A DNA stretch of 37,904 nt from Pirellulaceae bacterium (GTDB taxonomy: Bacteria; Planctomycetota; Planctomycetia; Pirellulales; Pirellulaceae): assembly GCA_022448645.1 (NCBI GenBank), contig JAKVBZ010000048.1:1-37904 (forward strand), read 5' to 3'. Below are positions 8,480-17,641 of this stretch, piece by piece (within the stretch, counting starts at the first letter, position 1; every line of letters begins with the position of its first letter). The notes under the pieces were generated by a model. It was not told the origin of the DNA. It saw only the letters and a program-made list of their open reading frames with translations, and searched no databases. Position numbers and translations under genes: made by a program.

Positions 8480-9451
8480 TCACCCACTACCTTCCTGCTG
8501 TGCCAACCACACGGCAAAATCACTCTCCCGCCAAGTAAACGCTGGCTCATACCCCAGCAGTCGTTGCGCCTTTTCGTACGACCACAACGTCGCATGATCT
8601 TCGAGTGTTGCTTGCAGTGGAACGTCTGGATAGTGTCGTGCGACCAGTTCGCGGGTTGGCTCATTCGAACAAGTATCGTAGCCGTTGATGAGAAAGACTT
8701 CGTGCTCGAACGTGTCGTTTTCTACGGCCAGCCGAAAAGCTTTTGCCGCATCTCGTGCATCGGTGAACGCCCACAAGAGGTTTGCCGGCAAGGGAGGCCC
8801 TGGAACTGGCCAATCTCCTTCTCCATGAGGGTCTTCGATCGTCTTGCGGTAGCGCCGACCCCAAAGATCTTCGGCACCAGAAAACGCCGTGGCCCATCCT
8901 CGTTTCACGACCGATTCGACATCGACTCGGTCCAGGTACCAGTTGTTGTTGATGCGAAGGCAAATCGTTTGCAGTCCAAAGGCATCGGAGTATCGTTTAC
9001 AAGCCAGTTCTCCCAACAGCTTGCTCAAACCGTACTCGTCGTGTGGCTCGCACGGATGCTGTTCATCGAGCGGTAGATACTTGGGTTGCAATTTGCGTTT
9101 TGGGAAGGAGAAACCGGTGGCAGCTCCGGACGACGCAAACACAACTCGACGGACACCCGCCTCTACAGCCGCTTCTAGAACATTCACCGTACCGATGACG
9201 TTGACGTGCAACAACTCAGCAGGCGTCGCACGACCCGGTCCTGGAATTCCGGCCAGATGCACGATCACGTCGCGATTTTCAGCTGCTTGCCGGAGCTGAT
9301 CAGGTTGAGTAATGTCACCCTGAATCCAGCAGACGCCTGGCTCGGCGGTGGGCGTGCGGCTGAAATCGGCCACGGTGTGCCCCGCCTGCTGCAGTTCACG
9401 CGTCACATAACCGCCAATGGTTCCGTGGCCACCAGTCAGAAGAACGTTCAT
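8480..9451 (-). CDS. NAD-dependent epimerase/dehydratase (extended SDR)
   Basis: The Rossmann signature LLTGGHGTIGGYV (GxxGxxG) is at the very N-terminus, followed by DVIVHLAGIPGPG, VFASSGAATG and the catalytic YGLSK (YxxxK). This is the extended SDR arrangement of sugar-nucleotide epimerases and of uronate or sugar dehydrogenases. The start at 9451 is chosen because the Rossmann strand (MNVLLTGG) begins there; a longer frame to 9541 would add 30 unrelated residues and overlap the upstream gene. It begins 16 bp after the propeller gene, so it is in the same operon. It is probably cytoplasmic and oxidises or epimerises a monosaccharide released by the exported enzymes. The exact substrate cannot be told from the sequence. 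Confidence 0.92.
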   Translation of the reverse strand: MNVLLTGGHGTIGGYVTRELQQAGHTVADFSRTPTAEPGVCWIQGDITQPDQLRQAAENRDVIVHLAGIPGPGRATPAELLHVNVIGTVNVLEAAVEAGVRRVVFASSGAATGFSFPKRKLQPKYLPLDEQHPCEPHDEYGLSKLLGELACKRYSDAFGLQTICLRINNNWYLDRVDVESVVKRGWATAFSGAEDLWGRRYRKTIEDPHGEGDWPVPGPPLPANLLWAFTDARDAAKAFRLAVENDTFEHEVFLINGYDTCSNEPTRELVARHYPDVPLQATLEDHATLWSYEKAQRLLGYEPAFTWRESDFAVWLAQQEGSG

Positions 9452-9467
9452 AGGTAGATATCTCACT

Positions 9468-10952
9468 CTATTTCTGAAATTGAAACGCATAAAGCTTACA
9501 ATCCCGCATGTGGAATCGCAATCGAATGGGACTACCGGCAAAGCGGCTGACGTCGTCGGTCGTCTTCCAGCGAACTGGCATCCGTACCGAGTTGCCGTTC
9601 ATAGTCCTGGCGTCGCTCCTGGTATATCCCTTCAGCGGCTGCCCCTGTTCGTCCAACAATTCCACTTCGACAGTACCACCGGCACTCGTCGCCACGTTCA
9701 GTTCCAGGTGTCGGCCGGCAAACCGAATCGGTGGCGTCGTGAACTGTCCGCCGCCATATTCAGCATCCGCCGAAACAAATCCATCAAGTCGTAACACTGC
9801 CCGACTGATGCCTGACAATAGTTTGCCTCCAGACCCGGTGGAATCCACCTTGTAACTGTGGTCACGGTTGGATCCAACGTAATAGATCCATATCTCGTCA
9901 CCCATCCGAATCGGGTTTGGCATGGCCCAGACAAATTGCGAATCAAAGCTTCCGTCGCTGCCATTGGCCATGAAGGGGCGCCAATTGCCCAAGCGTTGAA
10001 AATGCGTACCGTCGCGACTGAAGGCTAACCTCACGTCGAACGAAGATCGCACCTTCCAATCCCAAAAGGCCTGGGTCAGCATGATGTAAACATTGGGGTT
10101 CTCTTCGTACGGAAACACACATGCTCCATAGTAATCAACCGGTGGTCGCTCGCCGGTCGCAGGGTGCGCCCAATCCACCGAGTCCGGAGCCATCACCACT
10201 CGTTCATTCTCCCAAACAGACTGCAGATCACCTGACTCTAACCGTCGCACACGTCGAATGCGTGGTCCTTCAGGTGTTGTCCAGGAACGCGTAAACATCA
10301 CGTAGCGGCCAACATTGTTGTCCCAAAAGACAATACTTTGCGTGTCGTGCCCGCCCGGCCCGAGTTGCTGCTTGGCGAACAACTTCCAACGCAGTCCGTC
10401 CGGCGAGCTATGCATATGAAACTCACCGCTCGGATAAACTTTGGCTTGCGTCTTGTAGCGGTGCTCGGCCGATGCTCGTGGATCGACCCAGACAGAACAA
10501 CCACCAATCATTCCTGGAAGCACGATATTATTCGAAGTCGAACCATCGATCTCGTGCAAACCCAGATGAGGCTTGGTGAAATGCAAGCCGTCTTCCGATT
10601 CCGCATAGGCCACTCGGCGTTGTCGGAACGGTTCATCGGTTGGTGGCCCGAACAGGTCATACCAGATGCGTATCTTGCCATTTTCCTTCAACACACTTGA
10701 ATAAACTTGAACACTGAATCCCTGCTCCCATGGCTCATCAGGAATCAATAGTAGTCGGCCATCCCGTCGCGGCGGATTCATGGTCAACCTTACGCCGTGG
10801 CTCGATTCCAGGAGCCGATCATCGAGCATCAATTGTTTACTCGTCCCCACTTCAATCACGCTGTCATCCGCCCGCAGATCGAATGATGTGATTCTTGGGG
10901 CACACACAAAACAGACGCTCACGACCCAAAAGATCAGACGAAGTCGTTTCAT
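9468..10952 (-). CDS. Exported glycosidase-like five-bladed propeller protein (GH43/GH32-like fold)
   Basis: The N-terminus from the ATG at 10952 is a signal peptide (MKRLRLIFWVVSVCFVCAP). The body has blade-like repeats such as IRIWYDLFG, RRVAYAESEDGLHFTKP, MHSSPDGLRWKLF, GRYVMFTRSW and LAFSRDGTHFQRLGNW. These resemble the Asp-containing blades of GH32/GH43/GH117-like propellers. The last about 110 residues look like a beta-sandwich (GGGQFTTPPIRFAGRHLELNV, then TVEVELLDEQG). Planctomycetes have many such proteins, usually annotated as glycosyl hydrolases or hypothetical. The start overlaps the stop of the DUF4091 gene by 4 bp (ATGA), which indicates translational coupling. It probably acts in the periplasm on a glycan; I cannot assign catalytic acids with confidence. 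Confidence 0.82.
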   Translation of the reverse strand: MKRLRLIFWVVSVCFVCAPRITSFDLRADDSVIEVGTSKQLMLDDRLLESSHGVRLTMNPPRRDGRLLLIPDEPWEQGFSVQVYSSVLKENGKIRIWYDLFGPPTDEPFRQRRVAYAESEDGLHFTKPHLGLHEIDGSTSNNIVLPGMIGGCSVWVDPRASAEHRYKTQAKVYPSGEFHMHSSPDGLRWKLFAKQQLGPGGHDTQSIVFWDNNVGRYVMFTRSWTTPEGPRIRRVRRLESGDLQSVWENERVVMAPDSVDWAHPATGERPPVDYYGACVFPYEENPNVYIMLTQAFWDWKVRSSFDVRLAFSRDGTHFQRLGNWRPFMANGSDGSFDSQFVWAMPNPIRMGDEIWIYYVGSNRDHSYKVDSTGSGGKLLSGISRAVLRLDGFVSADAEYGGGQFTTPPIRFAGRHLELNVATSAGGTVEVELLDEQGQPLKGYTRSDARTMNGNSVRMPVRWKTTDDVSRFAGSPIRLRFHMRDCKLYAFQFQK

Positions 10953-13369
10953 GGTGAACTCGTTTCGTTTTGCAATCCAGCCAGGCACTCAAGGATCTGG
11001 ACACGAAGATCATCGGGCACCGCACGTGCTGACGGGTCGCCGAGCTGGCCAGTAACCACAATCTCGTCGACACCATCATTGAGAATACGGTCCGCTTTAC
11101 GAATCCATACAGAATCTTGCTGGGTGTTTTTCTTCTCAGTTACAGCATCGCGCAACATGCGCAGGTACTCATAATCGGCAATACCCTGACGCCATGCTTC
11201 CCAGCGTTTCGAGGCGATGATGGTCTGGTCACCGCGGTAAACCATGCCATAACTCACGCCATGTGTGTAGTCGCTGAAAGTCATATTGCTGTCATCCACG
11301 TAAACCCACATGCCAATCCCACCAAGACCTAGCTTCCAAGCATTCCAGGAAAACCAGCGATAATAGGCGAACGGGTCGCGGTTCTTTTCACTCGAACAAA
11401 CGTACGTCCACGACTTGCAACGCGTGCGGTGGCAGATGTCCAGCACCTTACGATTTCTGGTAATACTAGCCAAAACCGGACAGTACATATCGAAGTAAGG
11501 CAAACCTGCTTCGATTTCTTTCACACCCTGAGCGGTCCTGGCCTTAGGATTCGTCCACACCTGCATCTCAGGGTCAATGGACTTCACCAATTTACTGGGA
11601 CGCAGGCAAAGCTCTTCCCATTCCTCACCCGAATTGGCCTCGTCCAACCAATACCAGGCAAAACTTTCTTTGCCAATGCCGCGCTCGGCCAAGTGATCCC
11701 GGATTTCAGTGACCCACCGCGTGAATACTTTCTCCCACACGGAACTGCCGTACTCCTTCGTTCCTAGCCGGCAAAACCCCCACTCGAAACCGGGCCAGAT
11801 CAGCCATAGTCGAACCTCAGGACACCATTCGAGCATCTGATCCATGCGCGTGAAATCAAGCGGCTCCGTAAAATTGCCCTCACTGTCGACCTGCGGGTAG
11901 GGGATCCAGCTGTGATGCAACGTGAAAGCAGTGTTGTAATGATCGGCCAGATCGCGTGCGGCTGCCCGTTCAAGTCCTTGAACCGTACTGCGGTCGAAGT
12001 AACCCCATGTATTGCTGTGCAGGCTCACGTCATCAGGAAAACGAATTGGCCACACCCGTAGCGTCAGCGGAACCATGGCAACTGACTTGCCGTCCACGTC
12101 AACGCTGAGTTCGGTCGAATAGGTTCCTGGCGCGATCGTCAGACCGCGCGTTTTGAACGTGAGCCAAATTCGTTTGGCGATCCCTGGTGACAAATCGACC
12201 GTTGCCGAATTCATTGGTACGATGGCATCGTCTCGGTAGTTAAACCCCATGGCCTCAACATGGACAACATGGGCAATCTCAAGGACCTGCTCTGAGGGGA
12301 TCGGCGTAGGACCATCGAACACGTCCATAGATATCGACAACTGCTGCATTTGGTCGGCGGCACTGGTGACCACAAAGCTAGCCGTGGCCCATTCGTTCTG
12401 CATCATATCCACGTGGATACTTGGGTTCGTTTCGGTTCCAAGTGGAGCGTCCAGTGGATGGAGCCAATCCCAGTCGTTGGTGTGCCAAACGACTGCCGAT
12501 TTGTCGGGCCACAACATGGCGTTGATCTTGCCGATGGCAGAAAATGCCCGGCTATCGATCATTCCATAGGGAGGCCCTCGGCTAAAATCGGGAGTCGTTA
12601 CACTCGGATCGTTTAGTATGCTCTTTCGTCCGTCTTCGAGGACGTCTTGCGTTTCAGCGAACAACTGCGCGTCTTCCAGCAAGGGAGCGCGTAGCGCCAA
12701 AGCCGTTTCCGCTTCTCGCAACAGCGTTAATGTCGCATTCTTCCGAGTGGCCCAGTCGCTACGTTTCATAGCCTCGTCCCGCACGCTGTCTGCGGGAATC
12801 GGTTCAGAATCCAAAAACACAGCTGCGTCCTGCTGGTGTTCACCCTGCAAAATTTCGATCTCGTCGCAGAACACGTAGAAGCCGCCAGAGATCACCGCCA
12901 AGCGCACGAATCGGCCCCAGCCCTTAAGGCCTTCCGCCGAAAAGCGATGGTTGATGGCTTTCTGTTGAGGTAGCGATTCAGTCAGCACATCGCAAAGGTA
13001 ATGATATTGCTGGCCATCCACACTACAAAATACAAGTACCGCGTCCGGAAAGGTGACTTGCGAGGCGAGTCCAGTGATGGTGTCGAAGGTCACCTTCCCA
13101 ATGGGTTGAGCCTCGCCCAGATCGATATCGATCAGTTTGATGCGGTCTAGATTGGTCCAGCCGACTGTCCCTGCTTTTCCCCAACGACACCCGTTGTAGA
13201 TACCGTCGCACAGCACCCCCGCAACCGCTTCCGGCTGATAGTCCTCGTAGTTAGGAGCTGGGTCGAATTTGGCAACTTTACCCAACGCCAGATTGATTCC
13301 TTCGCTGGGTAATTTTTCGGCAGGAACTGCCGCACCCATTAAAACCGATAGGATCAACCACTTGGCCAT
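10949..13369 (-). CDS. DUF4091 / GH123-like glycoside hydrolase
   Basis: This 806-residue exported protein starts with a signal peptide (MAKWLILSVLMGAAVPA). Residues about 25-175 look like a discoidin (F5/8 type C)-like beta-sandwich (NLDRIKLIDIDLGEAQPIGKV, GRFVRLAVISGGF). Residues about 290-445 are another beta-sandwich. Residues about 446-760 are a TIM barrel of the DUF4091 / GH123 type. The characteristic Asp-Glu pair is in AWYWLDEANSGEEW (Asp576-Glu577). In GH123 N-acetyl-beta-galactosaminidases this pair supports substrate-assisted catalysis. By family inference it may remove N-acetylhexosamine from a glycan. It is first gene of a four-gene operon and is coupled by ATGA to the next gene. 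The divergent sialidase fits use of an amino-sugar or sialylated glycan. Confidence 0.88.
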   Translation of the reverse strand: MAKWLILSVLMGAAVPAEKLPSEGINLALGKVAKFDPAPNYEDYQPEAVAGVLCDGIYNGCRWGKAGTVGWTNLDRIKLIDIDLGEAQPIGKVTFDTITGLASQVTFPDAVLVFCSVDGQQYHYLCDVLTESLPQQKAINHRFSAEGLKGWGRFVRLAVISGGFYVFCDEIEILQGEHQQDAAVFLDSEPIPADSVRDEAMKRSDWATRKNATLTLLREAETALALRAPLLEDAQLFAETQDVLEDGRKSILNDPSVTTPDFSRGPPYGMIDSRAFSAIGKINAMLWPDKSAVVWHTNDWDWLHPLDAPLGTETNPSIHVDMMQNEWATASFVVTSAADQMQQLSISMDVFDGPTPIPSEQVLEIAHVVHVEAMGFNYRDDAIVPMNSATVDLSPGIAKRIWLTFKTRGLTIAPGTYSTELSVDVDGKSVAMVPLTLRVWPIRFPDDVSLHSNTWGYFDRSTVQGLERAAARDLADHYNTAFTLHHSWIPYPQVDSEGNFTEPLDFTRMDQMLEWCPEVRLWLIWPGFEWGFCRLGTKEYGSSVWEKVFTRWVTEIRDHLAERGIGKESFAWYWLDEANSGEEWEELCLRPSKLVKSIDPEMQVWTNPKARTAQGVKEIEAGLPYFDMYCPVLASITRNRKVLDICHRTRCKSWTYVCSSEKNRDPFAYYRWFSWNAWKLGLGGIGMWVYVDDSNMTFSDYTHGVSYGMVYRGDQTIIASKRWEAWRQGIADYEYLRMLRDAVTEKKNTQQDSVWIRKADRILNDGVDEIVVTGQLGDPSARAVPDDLRVQILECLAGLQNETSSP

Positions 13370-13622
13370 GACAATTCACATCACGAAAAAATCTGGTCAT
13401 CCATAACAGGATGACGCATGGGGCTTGAGGAAAATGCTGTAGCGGGTCGCAGGTGATTCGACAAGTTTTTGCAGTCGTTGGGGGGAAAGCCTGGAAAATC
13501 AACAGAAAAACAAGTAAGTTCGAGAGGAACGCCGTCGGTTATTACTCTGTTGTATTCTAAAAACCTCAGAGATGCCAACCGACACGTCTCACAGCCAACG
13601 ACTCACGCAAGAAAGCACTTAG
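13370..13622. promoter_or_regulatory. Divergent promoter region between glycan operon and sialidase
   Basis: This 253-bp region separates the DUF4091 operon (minus) from the sialidase (plus), so both promoters must lie here. A purine-rich stretch (AAGAAAG) lies just upstream of the sialidase ATG. I could not identify convincing -35/-10 elements or an operator by eye. Shared control of the two units is an inference from the layout. Confidence 0.45.
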
Positions 13623-14759
13623 ATGTACCGATCCATTCGTTGTTGGGCCTTGATTTCAGTCGTTGTCTGCATGCTGTTCCATGAAGTCAATCACCTCAAC
13701 GCCGAGATCCGGCCACAGTTGCAACAGCAGGTACTTTTCAAAAATGGCGACGAAGGATACGCGGTGTACCGTATTCCTTCAGTCGTGGTGACCCCTCATG
13801 GAACCATCCTTGCATTTTGCGAAGGACGCAGGAACAACGGTGGCGATTGGGACGACATCGACCTGGCGCTGCGACGGAGTAGCGATGGTGGCCAAAATTG
13901 GTCGGCCCTCGAATTCATTGCTGACCAAGGCAGGCTGTCGCTGGGCAACCCTTGCCCGGTAGTCGATCGAACAACCGGCACTATTTGGTTACCTTTCTCT
14001 CGAGGCAGTGCGCCTGGTAGGGGAAATGCAGAGATCGTCCTTATCAAGAGCACCGACGATGGACAGACGTGGTCCGATCCTATCAACATTAGCAACACCG
14101 CGATGGATCCAAGTTGGCCCTATGTGGGCACTGGCCCGGGACACGGTATCCAACTGCAAAGCGGAAGATTGCTGATACCTTGCTGGGCAGATGCCACTCC
14201 ACGATGGGGAGAAGTCCAAACCTCTTATTGTTTCTACAGTGACGACCACGGTTCCAGTTGGAATCTAGGCAAGCCGCTCACTCGCAATGCGTCGGATGAA
14301 TGTGACGTGGTCGAACTTGTCAACGGTCATATCTACCTAAACGCGCGAAGCCGGCTCGACAAGAGGCAGCGGGCATACGCCTTCAGCCAAGATGGTGGCC
14401 ACAGCTGGTCGGACGTGGAGTATGACGCTAGGCAACCCGAGCCGTCTTGTGATGGGGCCCTGATCCGCTTGAGCAACACTGACCACCATCACAAAAATCG
14501 AATTTTGGTATCATGTCCGGCCAATCCGAACTCGAGAGACCACATGACGATTCGCCTGAGCTACGACGAATGTCAGACCTGGCCCGTCGAAAAAATATTG
14601 AATTCCGATTACTCGGGATACTCCGACATGGCGGTTACCCAAGACGGCACCATTTTATGTTTGTACGAAACGCACAGCTGTTCCAAGATCACGCTCGCCC
14701 GATTCAATATCGAGTGGCTCACGGACGGAAAAGATTCGTTACTCCCCAAACAACCATGA
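13623..14759 (+). CDS. Exported exo-alpha-sialidase (BNR/Asp-box neuraminidase, GH33-like)
   Basis: This 378-residue protein has a signal peptide (residues about 1-27, ending near HLNA). It has the sialidase first-arginine motif YRIP (49-52, Arg50), EGRR (67-70) and a likely acid aspartate in GGDWDDIDL. Four clear Asp boxes are SSDGGQNWS, STDDGQTWS, YSDDHGSSW and SQDGGHSW, and a degenerate fifth is SYDECQTW. Later features are ECDVVEL, NARSR (Arg of the triad), RDHMTIR (third Arg) and YSGYSDM (catalytic Tyr). The set looks complete, so activity on sialic acid or a related sugar acid is plausible. It probably acts in the periplasm or outside the cell. It is divergent from the DUF4091 operon, which suggests a shared substrate. 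No sialic-acid lyase or transporter is in the window. Confidence 0.92.
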   Translation: MYRSIRCWALISVVVCMLFHEVNHLNAEIRPQLQQQVLFKNGDEGYAVYRIPSVVVTPHGTILAFCEGRRNNGGDWDDIDLALRRSSDGGQNWSALEFIADQGRLSLGNPCPVVDRTTGTIWLPFSRGSAPGRGNAEIVLIKSTDDGQTWSDPINISNTAMDPSWPYVGTGPGHGIQLQSGRLLIPCWADATPRWGEVQTSYCFYSDDHGSSWNLGKPLTRNASDECDVVELVNGHIYLNARSRLDKRQRAYAFSQDGGHSWSDVEYDARQPEPSCDGALIRLSNTDHHHKNRILVSCPANPNSRDHMTIRLSYDECQTWPVEKILNSDYSGYSDMAVTQDGTILCLYETHSCSKITLARFNIEWLTDGKDSLLPKQP

Positions 14760-14882
14760 GCACTCAGCGACACCGGGCAACGAAAGGCTCCTGTCCAACT
14801 GCTACCGTCTACGCCAAACGCCAAAGCGTCCAGCACGCAAAAACAAGGCGAACCTGGATAGCCCAACACGGCACTATCAACA

Positions 14883-15305
14883 CTAACCCGCCAAGTGCTT
14901 CTCCACTTGCTCCAATAACGGATCAATCGTATTCGTTTGAATGCAATGAGGTGGATTCCACTCGATCCATTGATAACCTTGGTGCTCGGTGACTTCAATC
15001 GTGACGGGGCGCTGCAACCAACCCAGAAAAATAACCAGCGTTTTTTGGCAAAGTTGACCGCCATGTTTCTTTTTGTAACGAACCGGATAACTGGTCTCGA
15101 AACGAAATCCGGGATCCACCTCGATGGTATCCGCCGTAATGCCCGTCTCTTCCTGTAGCTCGCGCAAGGCACACTGCAAATCCGTTTCCCCCTCATCCAC
15201 ATGGCCCTTGGGAAGGTCCCAGCGCAAGGGATGGACCATCAGCAAAAACGACCGCACCGGATTTTCACGAAAAACCACGACTCCACAGGCCTTTGTTTGT
15301 GGCAT
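14883..15305 (-). CDS. Nudix hydrolase, Ap4A hydrolase-like
   Basis: A perfect Nudix box is present: G-x5-E-x7-REL-x-EETGI, in GHVDEGETD...RELQEETGI. It is preceded by RWDLPKGHV, the pattern of bis(5'-nucleosyl)-tetraphosphatases. The enzyme would hydrolyse Ap4A or a similar nucleoside diphosphate derivative, with Mg bound by the box glutamates, in the cytoplasm. At about 140 residues it is of normal length. The ATG at 15305 (MPQTKACGVVVF) is preferred because family members begin just before this strand. A longer frame from 15335 is possible, but its start has no ribosome-binding sequence. It is a single gene, convergent with the sialidase and divergent from the cobalamin adenosyltransferase. 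Confidence 0.92.
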   Translation of the reverse strand: MPQTKACGVVVFRENPVRSFLLMVHPLRWDLPKGHVDEGETDLQCALRELQEETGITADTIEVDPGFRFETSYPVRYKKKHGGQLCQKTLVIFLGWLQRPVTIEVTEHQGYQWIEWNPPHCIQTNTIDPLLEQVEKHLAG

Positions 15306-15434
15306 ATGATAGATCTCGCAGATAAACAGTACCATTCAAAAATTTCGACGGATATTTGGTTTCCGTTCAACGCCATCTAGTTGATAGCCGAACGGCCTGA
15401 GCTGTCCGTGATTCGGCAATAAAAATCCACGAAC

Positions 15435-15989
15435 ATGACAAAAATTTATACCAAGACCGGAGATGGTGGCGAGACCGGATTATTTGCCGGACCTCGAGTA
15501 TCCAAAGACGATCCACGAATCGAAGCATATGGAACTGTGGACGAATTGAACTCCTTCTTAGGAGTCGTCCGCACAGAATCTCTTCCAGAAGGCATGGACA
15601 ATTTGCTGGGACACATCCAAAACGACCTCTTCACTGTCGGTGCGGAATTGGCCACCCCTCGTCCCGAGGAACAAAAGATTGTCACCATCAACGAAGCAGG
15701 AATCCACCATCTAGAACAGAATATTGATCACTGGCAATCTTTCCTGCCCGAGTTGCGACAGTTTATTCTTCCTGGCGGAACGCCAGCTGCTGCTTGGCTT
15801 CACATTGCGAGATGCGTTTGCCGACGCGCTGAACGCCGGGTGGTGACGCTCCGTCAGATGGGCGGTCCCGAACCCGTCTCCGAGTTGCTCGTACGCTACT
15901 TGAATCGCCTGAGCGATCTGCTGTTTGTGTTGGCTCGCGCGGCCAATGCGTTTGCCGATCAGGACGATGTTCATTGGCAACAACCATAA
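15435..15989 (+). CDS. Cob(I)yrinic acid a,c-diamide adenosyltransferase, PduO type
   Basis: The sequence has the family's N-terminal nucleotide-binding motif (YTKTGDGGETGLFAG), followed by SKDDPRIEAYGTVDELNSFLG and the late motif AARCVCRRAERRVV with a conserved C-terminal helix (RYLNRLSDLLFVLAR). It transfers the adenosyl group of ATP to cob(I)alamin to make coenzyme B12. The length (184 aa) is normal and no extra domain is fused. It is cytoplasmic, probably a trimer as in the family. It starts at ATG 15435. No B12-dependent mutase or other cobalamin gene is nearby, and I see no cobalamin riboswitch in the short upstream gap. Confidence 0.95.
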   Translation: MTKIYTKTGDGGETGLFAGPRVSKDDPRIEAYGTVDELNSFLGVVRTESLPEGMDNLLGHIQNDLFTVGAELATPRPEEQKIVTINEAGIHHLEQNIDHWQSFLPELRQFILPGGTPAAAWLHIARCVCRRAERRVVTLRQMGGPEPVSELLVRYLNRLSDLLFVLARAANAFADQDDVHWQQP

Positions 15990-16083
15990 ACCTGTAACAG
16001 ACATCGGTTCACAACAGACGCAGTCTGTCAGACCACGTGGCTGGAACTATTTACAATCCTGAATCCTGATTGAGGAGACGCAT

Positions 16084-16536
16084 ATGTCTAGAAGAACCTA
16101 CGACGTGCTTTTTCATCTAGTCGCGACCCCATTACTGCTGTTAGCCATTTCATCCCTTTCCATCAGCCATGCGAACGACAAAAACGTTTCCGCCAGCCCC
16201 GAACGTCCTCACGTGTTCGAACAGAGAATCTACACCACAGCCGATGGTCTGCTGCCACATTTACACGCCAGATTTCGCAATCACACCAACTACCTGTTCG
16301 TGAAACACGGCATGAAATTGATTGGATATTGGACACCGGTCGATCAGCCCAACACACTCATTTACATTCTCGCCTATCCGAGCATGGAAGCCCGCGAGGC
16401 GTCGTGGAAAGCCTTCATGGCGGATCCAGAATGGCAACGGGTATGGGACGAGTCCAAAAAAAGGGCAGGGGGGTCCATCGTCACTAAAGTCGTCTCGACA
16501 TTCATGGCGCCCACCGATTACTCGCCTTTGCGATAA
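16084..16536 (+). CDS. NIPSNAP family protein, exported
   Basis: The N-terminus has a signal peptide (about residues 1-30, ending SHAND). The mature part is a single NIPSNAP ferredoxin-like (alpha/beta dimeric barrel) domain: FEQRIYTTADGLLPHLHARFRNH, VKHGMKLIGYWTPVDQPNTLIYILAYPS, then REASWKAFMADPEWQRVW. The function of bacterial members is unknown. A strong Shine-Dalgarno GAGGAG lies 6 bp upstream of the ATG, which decides the start. It stands 94 bp after the adenosyltransferase on the same strand and could be co-transcribed. It is convergent with the Gfo/Idh gene. Confidence 0.9.
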   Translation: MSRRTYDVLFHLVATPLLLLAISSLSISHANDKNVSASPERPHVFEQRIYTTADGLLPHLHARFRNHTNYLFVKHGMKLIGYWTPVDQPNTLIYILAYPSMEAREASWKAFMADPEWQRVWDESKKRAGGSIVTKVVSTFMAPTDYSPLR

Positions 16537-16643
16537 AACACCGACTGGGGCGGGGGATCAAGCTACATTTGTGATGCGGTCGTACAGCGTGTTCTCGCGA
16601 CGGAATTCAAAACAACAAGGACGACATGTTTCGTTACGTCCAA

Positions 16644-17588
16644 CTAACCACCTACTTTTTCATCGGCAATCGCCTGCGCTTCTGACAGCACACGCATCGT
16701 GGGTAAGATCGCTTCCGCCGAAATCAGCGGGACACGTTGTTCACGGATGGCCGCAATGAACTCTCGATCTTGCACCGACAAATCAACAATGGACGTGTTA
16801 GGCATGACTTCCTTGCCATCAAAGTCATACAAGGTCCCATCATGCCAGATGTACGTTGTTTCGTCACCGACAATCGTCAGCTGCTGCCTTAACCCTGGCG
16901 CAAAGTAAGAATTGGACACATTAGCGATCGCACCACTCGGCAATGTCATCGTTAATGACATGTCCATCGTTCCCTGTTCGTTGTAATCAGGGCCGTTGTG
17001 ATACGAGACGCGTTCTACTCGATCGCAGTTTCCGAGCCATAATGCGAGGTCGACGAAATGCGCCGCATGGTGCCATAAGATATTGTCGGTCCATGATCGC
17101 GGGTCGCCGTTCACCGTCCGATTCGTGCGTCGGGACAGAAAAAGTTGACCCATGAATTGCCGCAGATGAAATTGTCCTTCATCGACCAAATGTCGAATAT
17201 GCGCAAAACTCGAAAAAGTCCGCATCGTATGACAGATCATGAGGACCCGACCGCATTCCTTTGCCAATGTGGCCAACTGTTCCGATTCTGCCAACGTCAA
17301 GGCCATCGGCAATTCCAACAGAACGTGCTTCCCCGCTTTCAACGCCGCCGTCGCCTGAGGTGCATGTAACGCGTTGGGACTCGTAATGACGATTGCCTCT
17401 AAAGCATCATCGGCCAAAGCCTCTTCAAGATGCAAAGTATGACGTGCGAATTTCCAATGTGCGGCAGCTTCTTGCGTCGGTTCGGCTCGCCGACCCACCA
17501 GCCAATGAAATTGCACTCCCTCCACACCTTGCAACGCCCGGACATGATGCTCGGCAATCATCCCGTATCCAACCATACCGACATTCAT
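16644..17588 (-). CDS. Gfo/Idh/MocA family oxidoreductase, LigC-like
   Basis: A Rossmann domain (GMVGYGMIAEHHV) is followed by the Gfo/Idh C-terminal domain. The usual EKP motif is altered to ELP (KHVLLELPMALTLAE), so the lysine is replaced by leucine. The C-terminal half contains RRTN, RSWTDNILWHHAAHFVDL and a long tail. From memory this resembles LigC, the 4-carboxy-2-hydroxymuconate semialdehyde dehydrogenase of the protocatechuate 4,5-cleavage pathway, rather than a sugar dehydrogenase. It would use NAD(P) to oxidise a hemiacetal-type substrate in the cytoplasm. Other members of that pathway are not seen here, so the specific reaction is uncertain. It follows the DUF1559 gene by 53 bp on the same strand. 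Confidence 0.88.
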   Translation of the reverse strand: MNVGMVGYGMIAEHHVRALQGVEGVQFHWLVGRRAEPTQEAAAHWKFARHTLHLEEALADDALEAIVITSPNALHAPQATAALKAGKHVLLELPMALTLAESEQLATLAKECGRVLMICHTMRTFSSFAHIRHLVDEGQFHLRQFMGQLFLSRRTNRTVNGDPRSWTDNILWHHAAHFVDLALWLGNCDRVERVSYHNGPDYNEQGTMDMSLTMTLPSGAIANVSNSYFAPGLRQQLTIVGDETTYIWHDGTLYDFDGKEVMPNTSIVDLSVQDREFIAAIREQRVPLISAEAILPTMRVLSEAQAIADEKVGG

Positions 17589-17641
17589 CGTTTACTCCTA
17601 ATTTCCAAAAACACACAAGCTTATAGCATCTTGGCAAGGAC

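Noticed and set aside
15336..15434. Cobalamin riboswitch before the adenosyltransferase
   Set aside because: The gap is only 99 bp and lacks a B12-box-like sequence.
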